Origin: Muscardinus avellanarius
Lineage: Eukaryota; Chordata; Mammalia; Rodentia; Gliridae
Assembly (NCBI GenBank): GCA_963383645.1
Contig: OY726560.1
Span: 88,981,093-89,045,092, forward strand
DNA length: 64,000 nt
Reading direction: 5' to 3'
Part shown: piece by piece, positions 41,653-53,498 of the stretch
How the letters are laid out: every line of letters begins with the position of its first letter
Numbering within the stretch: position 1 is the first letter of the stretch
The notes under the pieces: model-generated
Databases searched by the model: none
What the model was told of the DNA's origin: nothing
What the model saw: the letters and a program-made list of their open reading frames with translations, nothing else
Program-made: the position numbers and the translations under genes

Positions 41653-42464
41653 CAAAGATTTTCTTTAAGATCATGTTTTATCATTAAAAAAAAAACCCCA
41701 GCCTACCTAACTAGCCCTATTCAAACCTTTTTCTTATTCATGTAATCTATTTTTGTACAGTTTGACTACAAAGCCATATGCTTGCTTCAGTATTTCCTGA
41801 AACTTGTCTCCCAATTTTCTGTAAGCACCTTAACGATAGGTATGACTTACCAAATATGCTTAATTTCCAGTGGAGGAAAGATTGACATGAAATGTGTATG
41901 CAATCATAGCTGCCATTAGTGCATAACCAATAAATCTGTGTTGAGTGAGTAGTCTGAGTGGTTTATCAATAGATGTGTTATATGAATGAGCAAATGAATG
42001 CAACAAACCTTTCCTTATTTGCATTTGCATACTTTATCACCACAACAGAATGTACACAGGCAAGGAGAGGGAACGGGGGCTCTAAAACACAATGCCTATC
42101 TGATCTACGGATGGTATATCATCCAGGTTACTGGTAGGATTCTCAAGAACCAAGAATCAAAGTGGAAAACAGAGAAGGTGTGGAAAGCAAGAACTAGAAG
42201 ATCATGGCAAAGGAATAAGACTTTTCTTTTTGCAGCCTTGTCTTCTCCTTTATCCATACCAAGAATATATAGCAAAGGTAAAATCTTTGGAAAGATATTT
42301 TGAAGAAGAGAAAACTCTATTAAAGAATGCAGAATTACTAATATATTGTCCCTGGGCAGAGAGCCGAATTGTCAGTTACTACCCACTTAAAAAGGAGTAA
42401 AGGCCATGCCCCAATTTCTTACAATTGCAGTTTAGCACTTGTCTATGGAATTCACCATTTATTC
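41653..42464. other. Intronic sequence, nothing recognised
   Basis: About 800 bp. A 101-codon frame at 41998-42303 has no recognisable protein. Confidence 0.4.
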
Positions 42465-44640
42465 CAGGAGTATTTTGGTTGATTCTTTGGAATTTCCACA
42501 AAAATAATCATGTAATCTGTGGTTTAAAATAGTTCTATTTTTCCTTCTTTCTATGCATCTTTTCTTTGACCCAACACAATATTCCTAGTAAATATTGAGT
42601 AGTGGTAGTTAAAGGAGACATCCTTGTCCCATGCCTCATCTTTGTGGGAAAGCATCTAATTTCCCACCATTAAGCACAGTGTTAGCCAAGAGTTTTTCTA
42701 GTTTTCTTTAGTATTTTAAAATTAAGTAGAGGAAGTTATTCTCTCTTATGGATTGCTAATTTTTTTAGGGACTACTGAGTTTATTTCTCATATATATTAG
42801 TTTTTGGTTACAAAATGCTTTATTTTAGAGTTTACATTTGTTTTTTCATTTAAATTTCTTTTTTACTGCTGCCACATCTTAATGGGGTACAAGATGGTAG
42901 AGGCATACACGTACACAACACTCATTTAGCCCTTTCCCAATTCCCATTGCATTCCCTCCCCCTCCCTCCTTCTCATGTTTGGCTTAGTGATTGATACGTT
43001 TGTGAATGTACATCACGTACATTAGGGAGTTTCCCTCTTCCCCTCTCTCATCACCCGTCCTTATTTGCTCATCTAACGTTTCTCCTTCTTTGTCTACAGT
43101 TCCTCCTATGACCCATTTTCTCCCTAGCTTCCACACATTAGGGAGAGTATCCTATTTTTTACTTTTTGTGACTGACTCATCTCACTTAGCACAATGTTCT
43201 CCAGTCCCATCCATTTCCATGAAAATAACATAATTTTGCTTTTCTTTATGCTGAGTAAAATTCCATTGTGTACATATCCCATAGTTTTGTAATCCATTTA
43301 TCTGTTGATGGACATCTGGTTTGCTAAATTTTTCAGAAGTAAAAAATGCACATTAAATTTTGTACAATGATTTTCTGCATCTATTTGATATAATCATGTG
43401 ATTTTTCTTCTTTAGGCTTTCCATATGGATTACACTGATTGATTTTAGAATGTCAAACACAACTGGAATAATTCCTAGCTTGTTATAACATATAATATCT
43501 TTTACATTTTTGGATTTGATTTGTTAATATTTTGTTGAGTATTTTGTCATCCATATTCACAAGAGATACTGACAGTAGTTTTCTTGTAAAGTATTTTGAT
43601 AATATAGGTATAAGGGTAAAGCTGGATTTATACAATGAATTAGGAAATAGTTTCTCTGCTTCTGTTTTCTGAATATAGAATTGGTATAATTTCTTCCTTG
43701 ATATTGGTAGAATTCATCAGTGACCCTTATACTGACTCAATTTCTTTGCTATACACAGACCTACGTGGACTATCTATATTTTCTTCTGTAAGTTTGGTCA
43801 GATTGTGTCTTTCAAAGAATTAGGTATTTTCTTCTAAATCATCAAAATGCGGGCTTAGAGTTATTAATAATATTCATTTTTTATCATTTTAGTATTCATA
43901 GGATCACAAATTATTATCCTTTTTATTTATGATTTTTGTAATTTCTGTCTTCTTCAGTTAGTCAGGCAAAAGATTTTTTAACTTATCTTTTCAAAGATAT
44001 TTTTGATTTTCTTTATTGGTTTTCTGCTTGCAACTTCATTGATTTCTGATTTAATGTCAAGCATTTCATTTCTTCTGATTAAATTGAATATTATTTATCT
44101 GCCTTTTCTCATTTCCTAAGAAAGAAGCTTGAATTTTTCATTTTAGATATTTTCTCAATGTATACATTCAATGTTGTAAGTTTTTCTCTAAGAATTACTT
44201 TTGCTGCATCTTCAAAATTTGGTAGGTTGTAATTTCATTTTAATTCCTTTCAAAATAGTTTTAAATTTTTCTTGAGAATTCTTTTAGCCATGTGTTTATT
44301 AGAAATGTATCATTATGTATTATTTTTAACATTTTACCAATATTTCCATTATTGGTTTCTACTTTATTTTAGTTGTAACCTAAAGTCTACTGAAAAAATA
44401 TTCCTCAATTTTTGTTTATCTGAGAAAATTTTTATTTCTCCTTACCTAGAATTTTTGACTCCTTTTTAGAATTTTAGAATTTCTCTATACTACCCATCTG
44501 CTCATGTACACTGCCTGCTTTTCCTATTAAAATCCTTTAGCATATTTTTCATAGTTATCATTTTAACTCTTCTGAATGATAATTTCCAAATTTTAACGAT
44601 ATCTAAGCTTGTTCTGAAGCATGTTTTATGTCTTCACATT
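42465..44640 (-). mobile_element. Old L1 ORF2 region, antisense, interrupted by a younger L1
   Basis: Reversed ORF2 text: AAAGGAGACATCCTTGTCCC, AATTTCCCACCATTAAGCAC, CATTGATTTCTGATTTAATG and others. Frames are broken by many substitutions. The young L1 occupies 42846-43320. Confidence 0.82.
42846..43320 (-). mobile_element. Younger L1 3' end nested in an older L1
   Basis: CTTAATGGGGTACAAGATGG, CCCTCCCCCTCCCTCCTTCT, TTTGGCTTAGTGATTGATAC and GCTGAGTAAAATTCCATTGT match the copy at 58108. It stops at ATCTGTTGATGGACATCTGG, so about 470 bp, 5' truncated. Confidence 0.9.
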
Positions 44641-44670
44641 GTGGGTGTTTTTGTTTCCCTCTGTTTGTTT

Positions 44671-44748
44671 CTTTGGTGCTGGGGATGGGACCCAAGGCCT
44701 TACGCCTGTTAGACAAACTCTGTGCCACTGAGCTTCATCCCAAGCCCC
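44671..44748 (-). mobile_element. Full-length monomeric ID element
   Basis: GGTGCTGGGGATGGGACCCA, CCTTACGCCTGTTAGACAAA and CTGTGCCACTGAGCTTCATC are the complete reversed tRNA-like ID, including the centre missing from the dimers. Not a tRNA gene. Confidence 0.85.
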
Positions 44749-46140
44749 ATAGTACATTTTTTGCTTAGCATGCTTTGTAATTTTGTTGCTGCTGAATGTC
44801 AGTATGATGTAAAAGTATTACATATTATGTAAATTCAGTGGGAGATTTTGGTTTTGTAGGAGTTAGACTGTAATCACTGCGGTTTTTGTGGTGTCAGAGA
44901 TAAAACTTCCTTTAGTGTCCTTGTCTTTGTCTTCTCTGTTGTCTGTGTGTTTCCCTAGAAACTTTTTCTTAAATAGGCTTTTAGGTTTGCAGTCTCCTTT
45001 TATTCAGGAGTGCTGCAGATGGAGTGGGAAAGTTGAGAGGAAAGGGAATTTGTTCTTGGTCTTCTGGTTAGTTCTCAGTATTATAGTGATCTGGAATTAG
45101 ACCCTTTCTTCATATCCAAAGCAAAGGGACATTGCTTTCCCCAACATTGGTAAAACCTTGGCAAAACTCTAATAACTTAGTCATTGTTAAAGTAATCTCC
45201 CTTGTTAAGGAAAGCAGAGTTCCGGTTATGTTTCAAAATGGTTACTTTCCTCTACCCTGGAGGGAATGACAGAAATTGTTATCTCACATTCATAGTGAGA
45301 ACCCAGTAGATTCCTAGGGGTTAAGCTCATGGCACTGGGGAGTGTCCTCTAAAGCTGGGCTCCCTAAGCTGTATCTCCAGTCTCTAAGGCAAGTTTCCTC
45401 TGTGACTTCATTTTTAGGATGCGCTCAAAAATGTTTTTGATTTTGTTTGTTCAGGTTTCCTTCATTTTCTTGTTGTATAGATAGGAGTGTTATCTTCCAA
45501 GCTCGCAACCTGTCAGACTGGAGACCAACAGTTTTTTTTTTAATATAAATGTTAATGTCCATCTGATTCATTTAGCATAATCTATGGCACATGCTGAGAA
45601 ATATATTTTTTCTCTTGCTATTACACAGTCCATTAAAAGTGCTCTCTGATTGTAATGAAATAACAAAAAGCTATAATAGGCATTACCAAAACCAGTACAT
45701 CTTCTTAAGCAATTAAAAATATTTATGAATGAAGTAACAGGTTTGGAGAAATAATTTCCTACCTCCCTGTGCCTGACATTGAAATTATTGAATGACAGTG
45801 GTGTGGAGAACAAACCTAAACTGAAAGGTGGCCAGAGAACCCGTGAGAGGAGGGACTGCGAGGAGAGTGAGGAGAACAGGAGAGATTGGGATGGAGCAGG
45901 GTAAGTTTGGGAACAGAAGATATGATGTAGAAGATAATAGTCTCTTTAGATGTTTGACCCCGGCAGAACTGACACGGCTTGCTTTGTCTTTTGTATTCAA
46001 AGATGGTACTCTCTGATGAGGATTGCTTTTTGTGCCAAGTGATACTGCTGAACAGTTTGTTCCAAGAAAGGCTGCCCTTTGGTCCCTGGCTGTCAGCACT
46101 GTTTAGAGTGAAGCTGTCATGGCTGCGCGGCCTGCCCAAA
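44749..46140. other. Intronic sequence, nothing recognised
   Basis: About 1.4 kb. The 161-codon minus-strand frame at 45816-46301 owes its length partly to the poly-C run and has no recognisable protein. Confidence 0.4.
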
Positions 46141-46164
46141 CCCCCCCCCCCCCCCCCCCCCCCC
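46141..46164. repeat. Poly-C/poly-G run of 24
   Basis: Twenty-four consecutive C on the + strand, in moderately GC-rich sequence. In the RNA sense of PRKG1 it is poly-C. The other DNA strand can form a G-quadruplex. Confidence 0.95.
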
Positions 46165-47332
46165 GTGCGCAGGCAGAGCCTACCCAGCCTGGACCACTGG
46201 CTTCCCTGCTGCTGTGTGCTGCTGAGTTTTCCTAAGGCTCTGAAGCTGCCCAGCATTGGAGGAGCACTAGAAAGCACTCTGGCCTCCCTGCGTGTGGCCA
46301 TGCAGTGACCATTTATGGCCTTACTTCCCTGAATATTTCCTGTTCAACAGGATTTGTTGTTTTTGTTGTTGTTGTCTTACTTACTAAGTGCTATCTCTGA
46401 GTAGCTCTAGAAGTTCTTACTTCCAAGGCTCCTGGTCAGCTACTGTGCCTCACCTTTTGGCATTACTATTGGATATAGTTCTACTTGATGATATTATCTT
46501 AGGTCACCAATTTCATATTTACAAAATAGAAAGGGTCACCCTTGTAGCCCTAGAGACATTTGTACCCTATGATGCATTTTGAATTTGTCCTAACCTTGAT
46601 CTCAGTATTAGTTTTTTTAAATAGGCTAGATCATATGAGTGGCTTAGAAGACTGCTTTGGATGTTATCTCTGAACTACTGAAAGGTGTAGGGGAGGAGCC
46701 CAGAGACCTGTATATTAACTAGCAACTGCACACTGCAGACCAATTTGCATGATTGGCAGCACTGACCAAATACACAGGTATGCCTACACATGTACACCCA
46801 GACACTGTGCGTTCACTTGCTACGGATTCCCAGAGTTGTAAGTTAAGGGAACAGGACCTGATGGAAGTGAGTACACACAGGGAAGCAAACACAGCCATGT
46901 CTCTGCTGTGCCTTCCTCATGCTCCTCCTCCTGTCACTGGGATTGAAAAAGAAGGTGATATTGGCCCTGCCCCTGCCCTTTTATTATAGGATTCATGTTA
47001 TCATTTGAGAAGAGTTTACTCTAAAATTTTATATTTCCACTTAAGATTCAGCAGATTGTTTTCCACCTCCTTTTCTCTGCATTTAAATTTAAAAAAATGT
47101 TCAGGATAGTAAATACTTATAGTTAAACCAAAATAAAATGCTTACATTTCTCAATGTTTAAAAGTTTTCCAATTGACACATAAAACACAAAATTATAGAT
47201 ATTTATAAGGCATTATGTAATGTTTCAATACATGTATACATTCCATAATGTTTAAATCAGATTAAAAACATTTACCGCCTCAAACATTGATCATTTCTTT
47301 ACTACCAACTGATTTTTTATAGCTTGAGAGCA

Positions 47333-47333
<1 letters not shown>
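46165..47333. other. Intronic sequence with few repeats
   Basis: No SINE or L1 recognised. Holds a TTG-rich run at 46357-46378 and an octamer flanked by CCAAT boxes at 46740-46756. Confidence 0.4.

Positions 47334-47378
<45 letters not shown>
47334..47378. repeat. (GT)n microsatellite
   Basis: About 22 perfect units. Confidence 0.97.
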
Positions 47379-47379
<1 letters not shown>

Positions 47380-49279
47380 CACGTGCACATGGGCTTTTAA
47401 GGTTAAAAAGATACTGAAAGAGTAATATTTTGTGTCACATAATAATTATTTGGAACTCAAATGTACATTCCACTAGAATCCAGCTACACTCATTTGTTTA
47501 CTTGTCAATAATGACTACTTCTGTCCTGCGGTGGCAGAGCTGAGTAGGTACAGCAGAAACCTCTTGGCCCCAAAGCCTGCAATATTCACTATCTGAAACT
47601 TTACAGAACACTGACAGCCTGATGTAAGGAGATGATGGCAGGTATCAGTTTCCTGATTTGGGAACCAGATACATCATCAAATCACCAAGGTCTTATCCTT
47701 ACCTGGGGGAACAACTGCCTAGGGAGTTCTGAACACTCTCCATCCCTCTTGCTCTCTCAGGTACTGGAAACAACTTCCCACAAGTAACCCTGACTCTATT
47801 TCCAAACCTCCTGCTGGAGGTGCTCATGCCGAGTTTGAGCTGAAGACCTTTCCCTTGAAATATTCTGGGTGATTCACATGGTCTGAAGAATTTAGGAAAC
47901 ACTGACCAACTCTTGCTTTTTGATTTTGTAGATGACATGCCAGACTTGCAAAGAACTTAAGTTACTTGCTCAAAGTGTTTGTGGTTGATGTTAGTAGCAG
48001 TTGACTAGACTTCACTTCTTTGGTACCTTTCTGGTCATTATATCATGTGCCTGGCAGCAATTACTTTAGTAGCCTGTCTTCCTAGGCAGGCCAGTTTCTG
48101 ACAACTTTTAGGAAACAAGTTACACTGGAAATACAAATAGATGAGGAACGTCTCTAGCTGAATTTGAAAGGTGTTTTTAAGTGGAAACCAGGAGCCTTCT
48201 GAGGCTTCTGTCCTGAATTTCTCTGTCAGCTTTATAAAAACTCAAGAAAACTTGAGATGGGGGAGAAAGAACTGTCATAAAAAATAGTTATGGGGCAGGA
48301 TAGTACTTGGGTTTGTAATCTTTCTTTCTAATTAGCATTAAAGCTTTATCTATTTGGAGACAAAGATATGTGATTGAACTTTAATTTCTGAAGAGATGTT
48401 TTAACAGCTGCTCACCATCCTAAGATGAGTATCAGTAATTAGAACTATTATCGTTTTTGTCATCATTATGGTCATTGTTATTAATCCTCTGCACAGAAAG
48501 CCTTGATGCTAAGGCTAGCTGAACCAAGCTATGGAATCCTAATGAACATTTCAGAAAAGAAGCAGAAAAGAATGCACCAGAAAAGAAGCAATTTAAAAGA
48601 ACAAAGCAGTAATTAAGAGAAGGGGGGGCATGGTAGCTGTTTAATATGTTGATGATTTAGAATCAACAGTCAGAAGAACTCTGCAAAGTGACCTCTTTTT
48701 TCATTCTTTTTCTTAACTGACATAATAGGCATCAGATTTATTCCAAAAGTCTGGATCATACATTGTAGACCTTCACCTCTCAAACATGGCTCCCCCACTG
48801 AATTTGCAAACAGCTAATTCAACTATTTGGTAATAATCAAAGAACCTTCAGGTATAATTACTACAGGCTCAAAAAGAGATGGCTAATGGAAAAATGTTTT
48901 TAATATGTTAAAAGTAGTCTGCTACCTAAAAATCCTCACCAATTGTGTGTAACTTAACTTATTTGATCCATTATTTGGGAACTACAAAGAGGGAATGCTA
49001 ACTTCTTGGTCCATTATTTTGGAACTAAAGAGAAAGAGACTGTTTCTCTGGGTTATTTGCCCTTTACTTGTTTTTATTTGATATTCAGGAAGAGTGATTA
49101 AACTGTTTACAGCAAACTCAGTGAAAAGTATATTCCCAAAGCAGACCAAAACAAATCACATACTTTAAACAATGTAGTTCATAGATAAAGAAAGCTAAAA
49201 AGAGACCAAAACTAGTTATTTTTATTTATCTAATTATTATTTATTTAATACATCTAATATATAATATATTGCTAATATT
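47379..49279. other. Intronic sequence, nothing recognised
   Basis: About 1.9 kb, AT-rich toward the right. No repeat family, exon or motif I can support. Confidence 0.4.
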
Positions 49280-49309
49280 GTAATAATACTGATATTAGAT
49301 AAAGTAGAC

Positions 49310-49935
49310 TTTTAATCAAGATAGTTTTCAAGGGACAAGGATTGTTATATATAATTAAAATGTTCATTACAATAAGAAGATATAGCAGTGATAAAGATTT
49401 ATACACCTTTCATGGTATAGCATAAAAAATTGACAGAACTGAAGGATTAAATAGAATTCATTATCAAAGAAATACAAGGGAAATGAGAAAATACTTGAAG
49501 ATACATCAAAACAAAAACGCACCACACTAATATGTATGGGACCTAGTAAAAGCAGTGTGAAGAGGGAAATCTAGAGTTCTAAATGCTCCCAGTATTGAGC
49601 CGAGCAAGGTGACACACATCTCTAATATCAGTGTTTGGGAGGCCAAGGGAGGATCTCAGGACTCCATTCCAGCCCCAGCACCTTAGCTAGAGCCTGTTTC
49701 AAAATAAAAAGGATTGAGGATGTAGCTCCAAGGTAGAATGCCCCCGGGTTCGATTGCCAGTACCAAAACATACATACATACACACATTATTTAAAAAATA
49801 AGAGAGGCCTCAAGTAAACAACCTAACATTACAACTTAAGAAGAAGAGACTAAATTCTATCTAGCAGAAGAAAAATAATAAAGATTAGTCAGAGAGTAAT
49901 GAGAGAGTAGATAGAAAAGTAATAGAAAAAAGTCT
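49310..49935 (+). mobile_element. Old L1 ORF2 fragment, sense, split by a SINE
   Basis: TATGGGACCTAGTAAAAGCA, GTGTGAAGAGGGAAATCTAG, then after the SINE CCTCAAGTAAACAACCTAAC and GCAGAAGAAAAATAATAAAG follow the order of mid-ORF2 in mammalian L1. Frames broken. Confidence 0.8.
49597..49795 (+). mobile_element. Dimeric SINE, classic type, inside L1
   Basis: TGAGCCGAGCAAGGTGACAC head, GGATTGAGGATGTAGCTCCA, GGGTTCGATTGCCAGTACCA and a CATACATACATACACACA tail. Confidence 0.9.
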
Positions 49936-50006
49936 TTTATGGTTCATTTATAATGTTTAAAGGAGCTTTTTATTTTTACAAAAGAGAAATATAGGATAAA
50001 CACTAT

Positions 50007-50221
50007 ATATATATATTTGCAGTACTAGTGATGGAACCCAGGAGCATTCTGCCTCCAAGAGACACCCCTCCCCCCCTGCCCTAGTTTTTCTTTTGAAACA
50101 GGGTCTCACTGAGTTGCAAAGGGCCTCACTAAGGAGCAGCAGAGGCTGTCGTCCAACCACGATCCTCCTGCCTCAGCCTCCCAAATGCTGGGATTACAAG
50201 AATGAACCACCACAGCTGGCT
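50007..50221 (-). mobile_element. Dimeric SINE, classic type
   Basis: (TA)n in the tail position, GCAGTACTAGTGATGGAACC, GAAACAGGGTCTCACTGAGT, head ending CACCACAGCTGGCT. Confidence 0.93.
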
Positions 50222-51555
50222 ATATTTTATTTTTAATTATTCTTAATTGGGAAAGTAAAATGATCCTATGCAGTCCTCAAATTGTTGAAATGGTCCTAAA
50301 AATATTGCTAAGTAGTCAGCCTTTGTAAGAATTGAAAATGTCTTAAGGTTGCTTCTCCAAACCCAGTATTCCCAGTATTAGCAATGGCTGAGTCGTGGTA
50401 AGCTGGCTACACTTTATTTTATTAGGATCGTCTCTATTCCTTTTCTAATATTCACGTGAATTTTTGTATGGCAGGGGTATTATGGCTTTGAGGTTCATTT
50501 CCCCTCTGTGAAGTTAACTGTTCCATTATAGAAATAAATATTCAACCTCAGTGTCTCTTTAATAACTGGCTGAAATAGAAATAATTGTCCTGAATTGAAC
50601 CTGTCATTACATAACTCCTTATTACTTGGAATCTGATGTACTGGGGCTAATTCAGTGTACTAGGGATCCATTTGATATCTCAGAAACAATAATGTCTTAG
50701 GGTAGTAATAAATGCTAGAGATGGGAGGTGCTGAAGATGAGCCAGATCAGCCCTTCATGTTATAAATGAAAAAGCCAGGTATAATGTGATAAATAAGATC
50801 TCCCTGTCACGAGTTGAAGAAACTCCACTCAGGTAAATTTATTTCCATCGTGTAAGTAGCACACAGTTCCTACAGGAAGGGAAGAACTTTCAATTGTATT
50901 AGAACAGATGTAATTCAATAGAAAATAGAGAAATTTGGAAGCAGTCAAGAAATATATTTTGCACATTTCTTGCTAATGTGATTAGCCATGGTAAAGAAAT
51001 GCTTATAAGAAAAATGTAGTGAAAATAACCAAGCACATTTATAAAATGTAGTAGTAGATATTTTTTTCTTTTCTAAATATTTATGGGATCATCTCACGCA
51101 TAGTTACAATACAAATAGGCTGTTATGTGCTCTGTCTTCAAACTTTGTATTAAAAAAGTATACACAGTTGATAATGCTTGAAAATTCAAGTGTTATTTTG
51201 TTTTCTTCTGTGAAAAGCTGTTTTCTCTGTCAAGTAATACAGAAATTTAGCCTGAGTCTGTGAATCTTATTATTCTGAAGGATAATTTTTTTGCTAGTGC
51301 AACAGTATAATTCACTTATTCTTATAAACCTTCTGTTTCATTCTTCATTTTGGAATTGTCTCATTAAAGTATTCAATAACATTTTTTCTTTCTTGGATTG
51401 GCTTAGTGCAGATTTATTTCTAATTGAGTAAAAAGTCATTCTTTAACTTATTTTGATAAGTCTTTTCTATATGTCTAAAAAAAGATGAAAATTTTATACT
51501 GTCTTAAAACAATATAAAAGCATTATTCAAGAAAATAGTTCAGTATTATCTACAT
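50222..51555. other. AT-rich intronic sequence, no young repeat
   Basis: About 1.3 kb with no recognised feature. Confidence 0.4.
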
Positions 51556-51765
51556 ATGTCTTTATTAATAGCAATATCTACCATTTATTAAGTTATTATG
51601 TGTCAGGCACCTAAGACTTTATTTAGGTTTCTTTATTGATTCCTTGGACAACTCTTTGAAATAAGTGATAGTCCATTTTATAGATGAATAAATGTGTCCA
51701 AGGAAACCCACTTAACAAGGTGCCACCCGGAAGGTTTGGGTCTAGATCTGCCATACAGCCAAGAC
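51556..51765 (-). mobile_element. MIR
   Basis: ATTATGTGTCAGGCACCTAA, GGACAACTCTTTGAAATAAG, ATTTTATAGATGAATAAATG and a GAAACCCACTTAACAAGGTG part run in reversed MIR order. One of the longer MIRs here. Confidence 0.82.
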
Positions 51766-51929
51766 CAAGTTTTAAGTTTTACTGCACCATCTTGTAACAT
51801 TTATGTGGACAAGCAAAGGAGAAAATGCATTTGAGACCAAATGTGAGGCTCAGTTGTGTCCCTTTAAAGTCCCATGGCGGGGATTGTGGCCAAGGTACTT
51901 TTCTTGTTGGTTTATGGTGTTGGCTTGTT

Positions 51930-52004
51930 TTGTTCCTGGGGATTGAACTCAGCACCTCATGCATGCTACTCAGGACACAATCTACCCCCTCGCCTCACCT
52001 CCGC
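51930..52004 (-). mobile_element. Old ID element
   Basis: CCTGGGGATTGAACTCAGCA, CTCATGCATGCTACTCAGGA and ACAATCTACCCCCTCGCC are a reversed monomeric ID with its centre. Confidence 0.72.
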
Positions 52005-52197
52005 CCAACCAAGGCAGTTGTAAAAGTGTTGATGCCAATGGCTTATGATAAGCTTGTGAAACCTTTCCGATTGATTCCTCTTTCAATGAAAGTGTTCAAA
52101 TATCTTTATTAACTGTTGCCAAAGAACTAACAAAGCACTCAGCAATGATGGGTGATGCTTCCTTTGTGTTGTAAAGGAAGTAAAGCCAGGGTTTTCT

Positions 52198-52272
<75 letters not shown>

Positions 52273-52352
52273 AAGAGAAGAGGAGAGGGAGGAAGGAAAA
52301 GGAAGGAAGAAGGAAGAAGAAGAAGGAGGAGGAGGAGGAAGAAGGAAGAAGA
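52198..52352. repeat. 155-nt uninterrupted polypurine tract
   Basis: (GA)n of about 60 bp passes into GAAGA, GGAAGG and (GAA)n/(GGA)n units with no pyrimidine on the + strand. Long frames rich in Ser-Leu on the minus strand are artefacts. Confidence 0.96.
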
Positions 52353-53410
52353 TGACGATGGATGGAGGGGAGAAATATTTTATTCTTTTCATAATAAATG
52401 ATTTGGGGAACAGCTTGATATTCTTGTAAGAAATTGTATCTGAGATACATGCATTAAAAAAAACCATCTTGTTTAGACCAATAGATATAATCCAAAGGCT
52501 TCCATGTGTGCAGAGCATATTTCCAAGGCACATAAGCAAGGCGGCATGCCTGGACTGGACTAGAACGTCCTCCTGATTAAAATCGCATCTTATAGGCCCA
52601 GAGCTTCACGTGTTACTAAAGGGGAAAGCAAAGACAGGTACCCGTGGGGGCGGAACACAAAACCTTGGCTCCTGAGGTCTGCCGTGGTGGGCGGAGCACG
52701 CATCTGTTGGACTGTGTCAAATTGAAAAATCCAGATTTTTCTGTAAAACCCAAGCTTTTAGGTGAAATTAGAATTTTTTCACTCTGGTTCATAAATTCTA
52801 GGTAAGATTTTCTCTATTTTTGCTCTCTCTCTTTTAAAATACCATGCAGGTCAGAGTAAATATAACTTCCAGGCCTTAGGTTTTCTCTAGCAGAGAATAA
52901 TAGTTCTAATGCCATAAAGTTGTTCTGAGAAGGAGGTAATTAGATGGATTTGTCATATACTCTGAGAAACTTAATCATGTTTAGCTGCTTTGACAATAAT
53001 AAAAGAATATTTCACATTGCTGTCATCATAGCACTTAAAAGGAGATTTTCCAGAATCACAGTTTCTAAGCAAGCGTTTCAGCAATGCCATGATACAAATG
53101 TAACTAACCCTTAGTTGAAGTGTCATCTGTAAAACAATTTAGGAGCACAATTAGAATTCTTGGAATAAAGGGTTACACGTATTTTGAGAGAACAGAATTT
53201 TTACATAAGTATAGACACATGTTAAGCCAAGTGGCTGTCTAAAATGTGCTGTCCCGGGTACAGTAAGAGACCCACATAAAAATTGAAATAGAGAAAAGCT
53301 TGCTGATATGATTCATAAAGTAATCATCCAGGCCTACAAATCAGATAAGAAAGGCAGAGCAATCACTAGAAAAGAAAAAAAGCTTCACCTGGAGGTTGTG
53401 TGCTGTGCAT

Positions 53411-53411
<1 letters not shown>
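52353..53411. other. Intronic sequence, nothing recognised
   Basis: About 1 kb. A GC-richer patch at 52635-52715 has no motif I can assign. Confidence 0.4.

Positions 53412-53498
<87 letters not shown>
53412..53498. repeat. Compound (TC)n-(CA)n microsatellite
   Basis: About 27 CT units at 53412-53466 followed directly by about 16 CA units. Confidence 0.97.

Noticed and set aside
44671..44748. A tRNA-like gene on the minus strand
   Set aside because: It matches a full-length ID SINE with degenerate promoter boxes and no plausible cloverleaf with a defined anticodon arm.
45816..46301. 161-codon minus-strand open frame, the longest in the window
   Set aside because: It passes through the poly-C run as poly-Gly, overlaps several other frames and shows no protein similarity I recognise.
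52096..52539. 147-codon minus-strand frame rich in Ser, Leu and Phe
   Set aside because: It is the translation of the polypurine tract.
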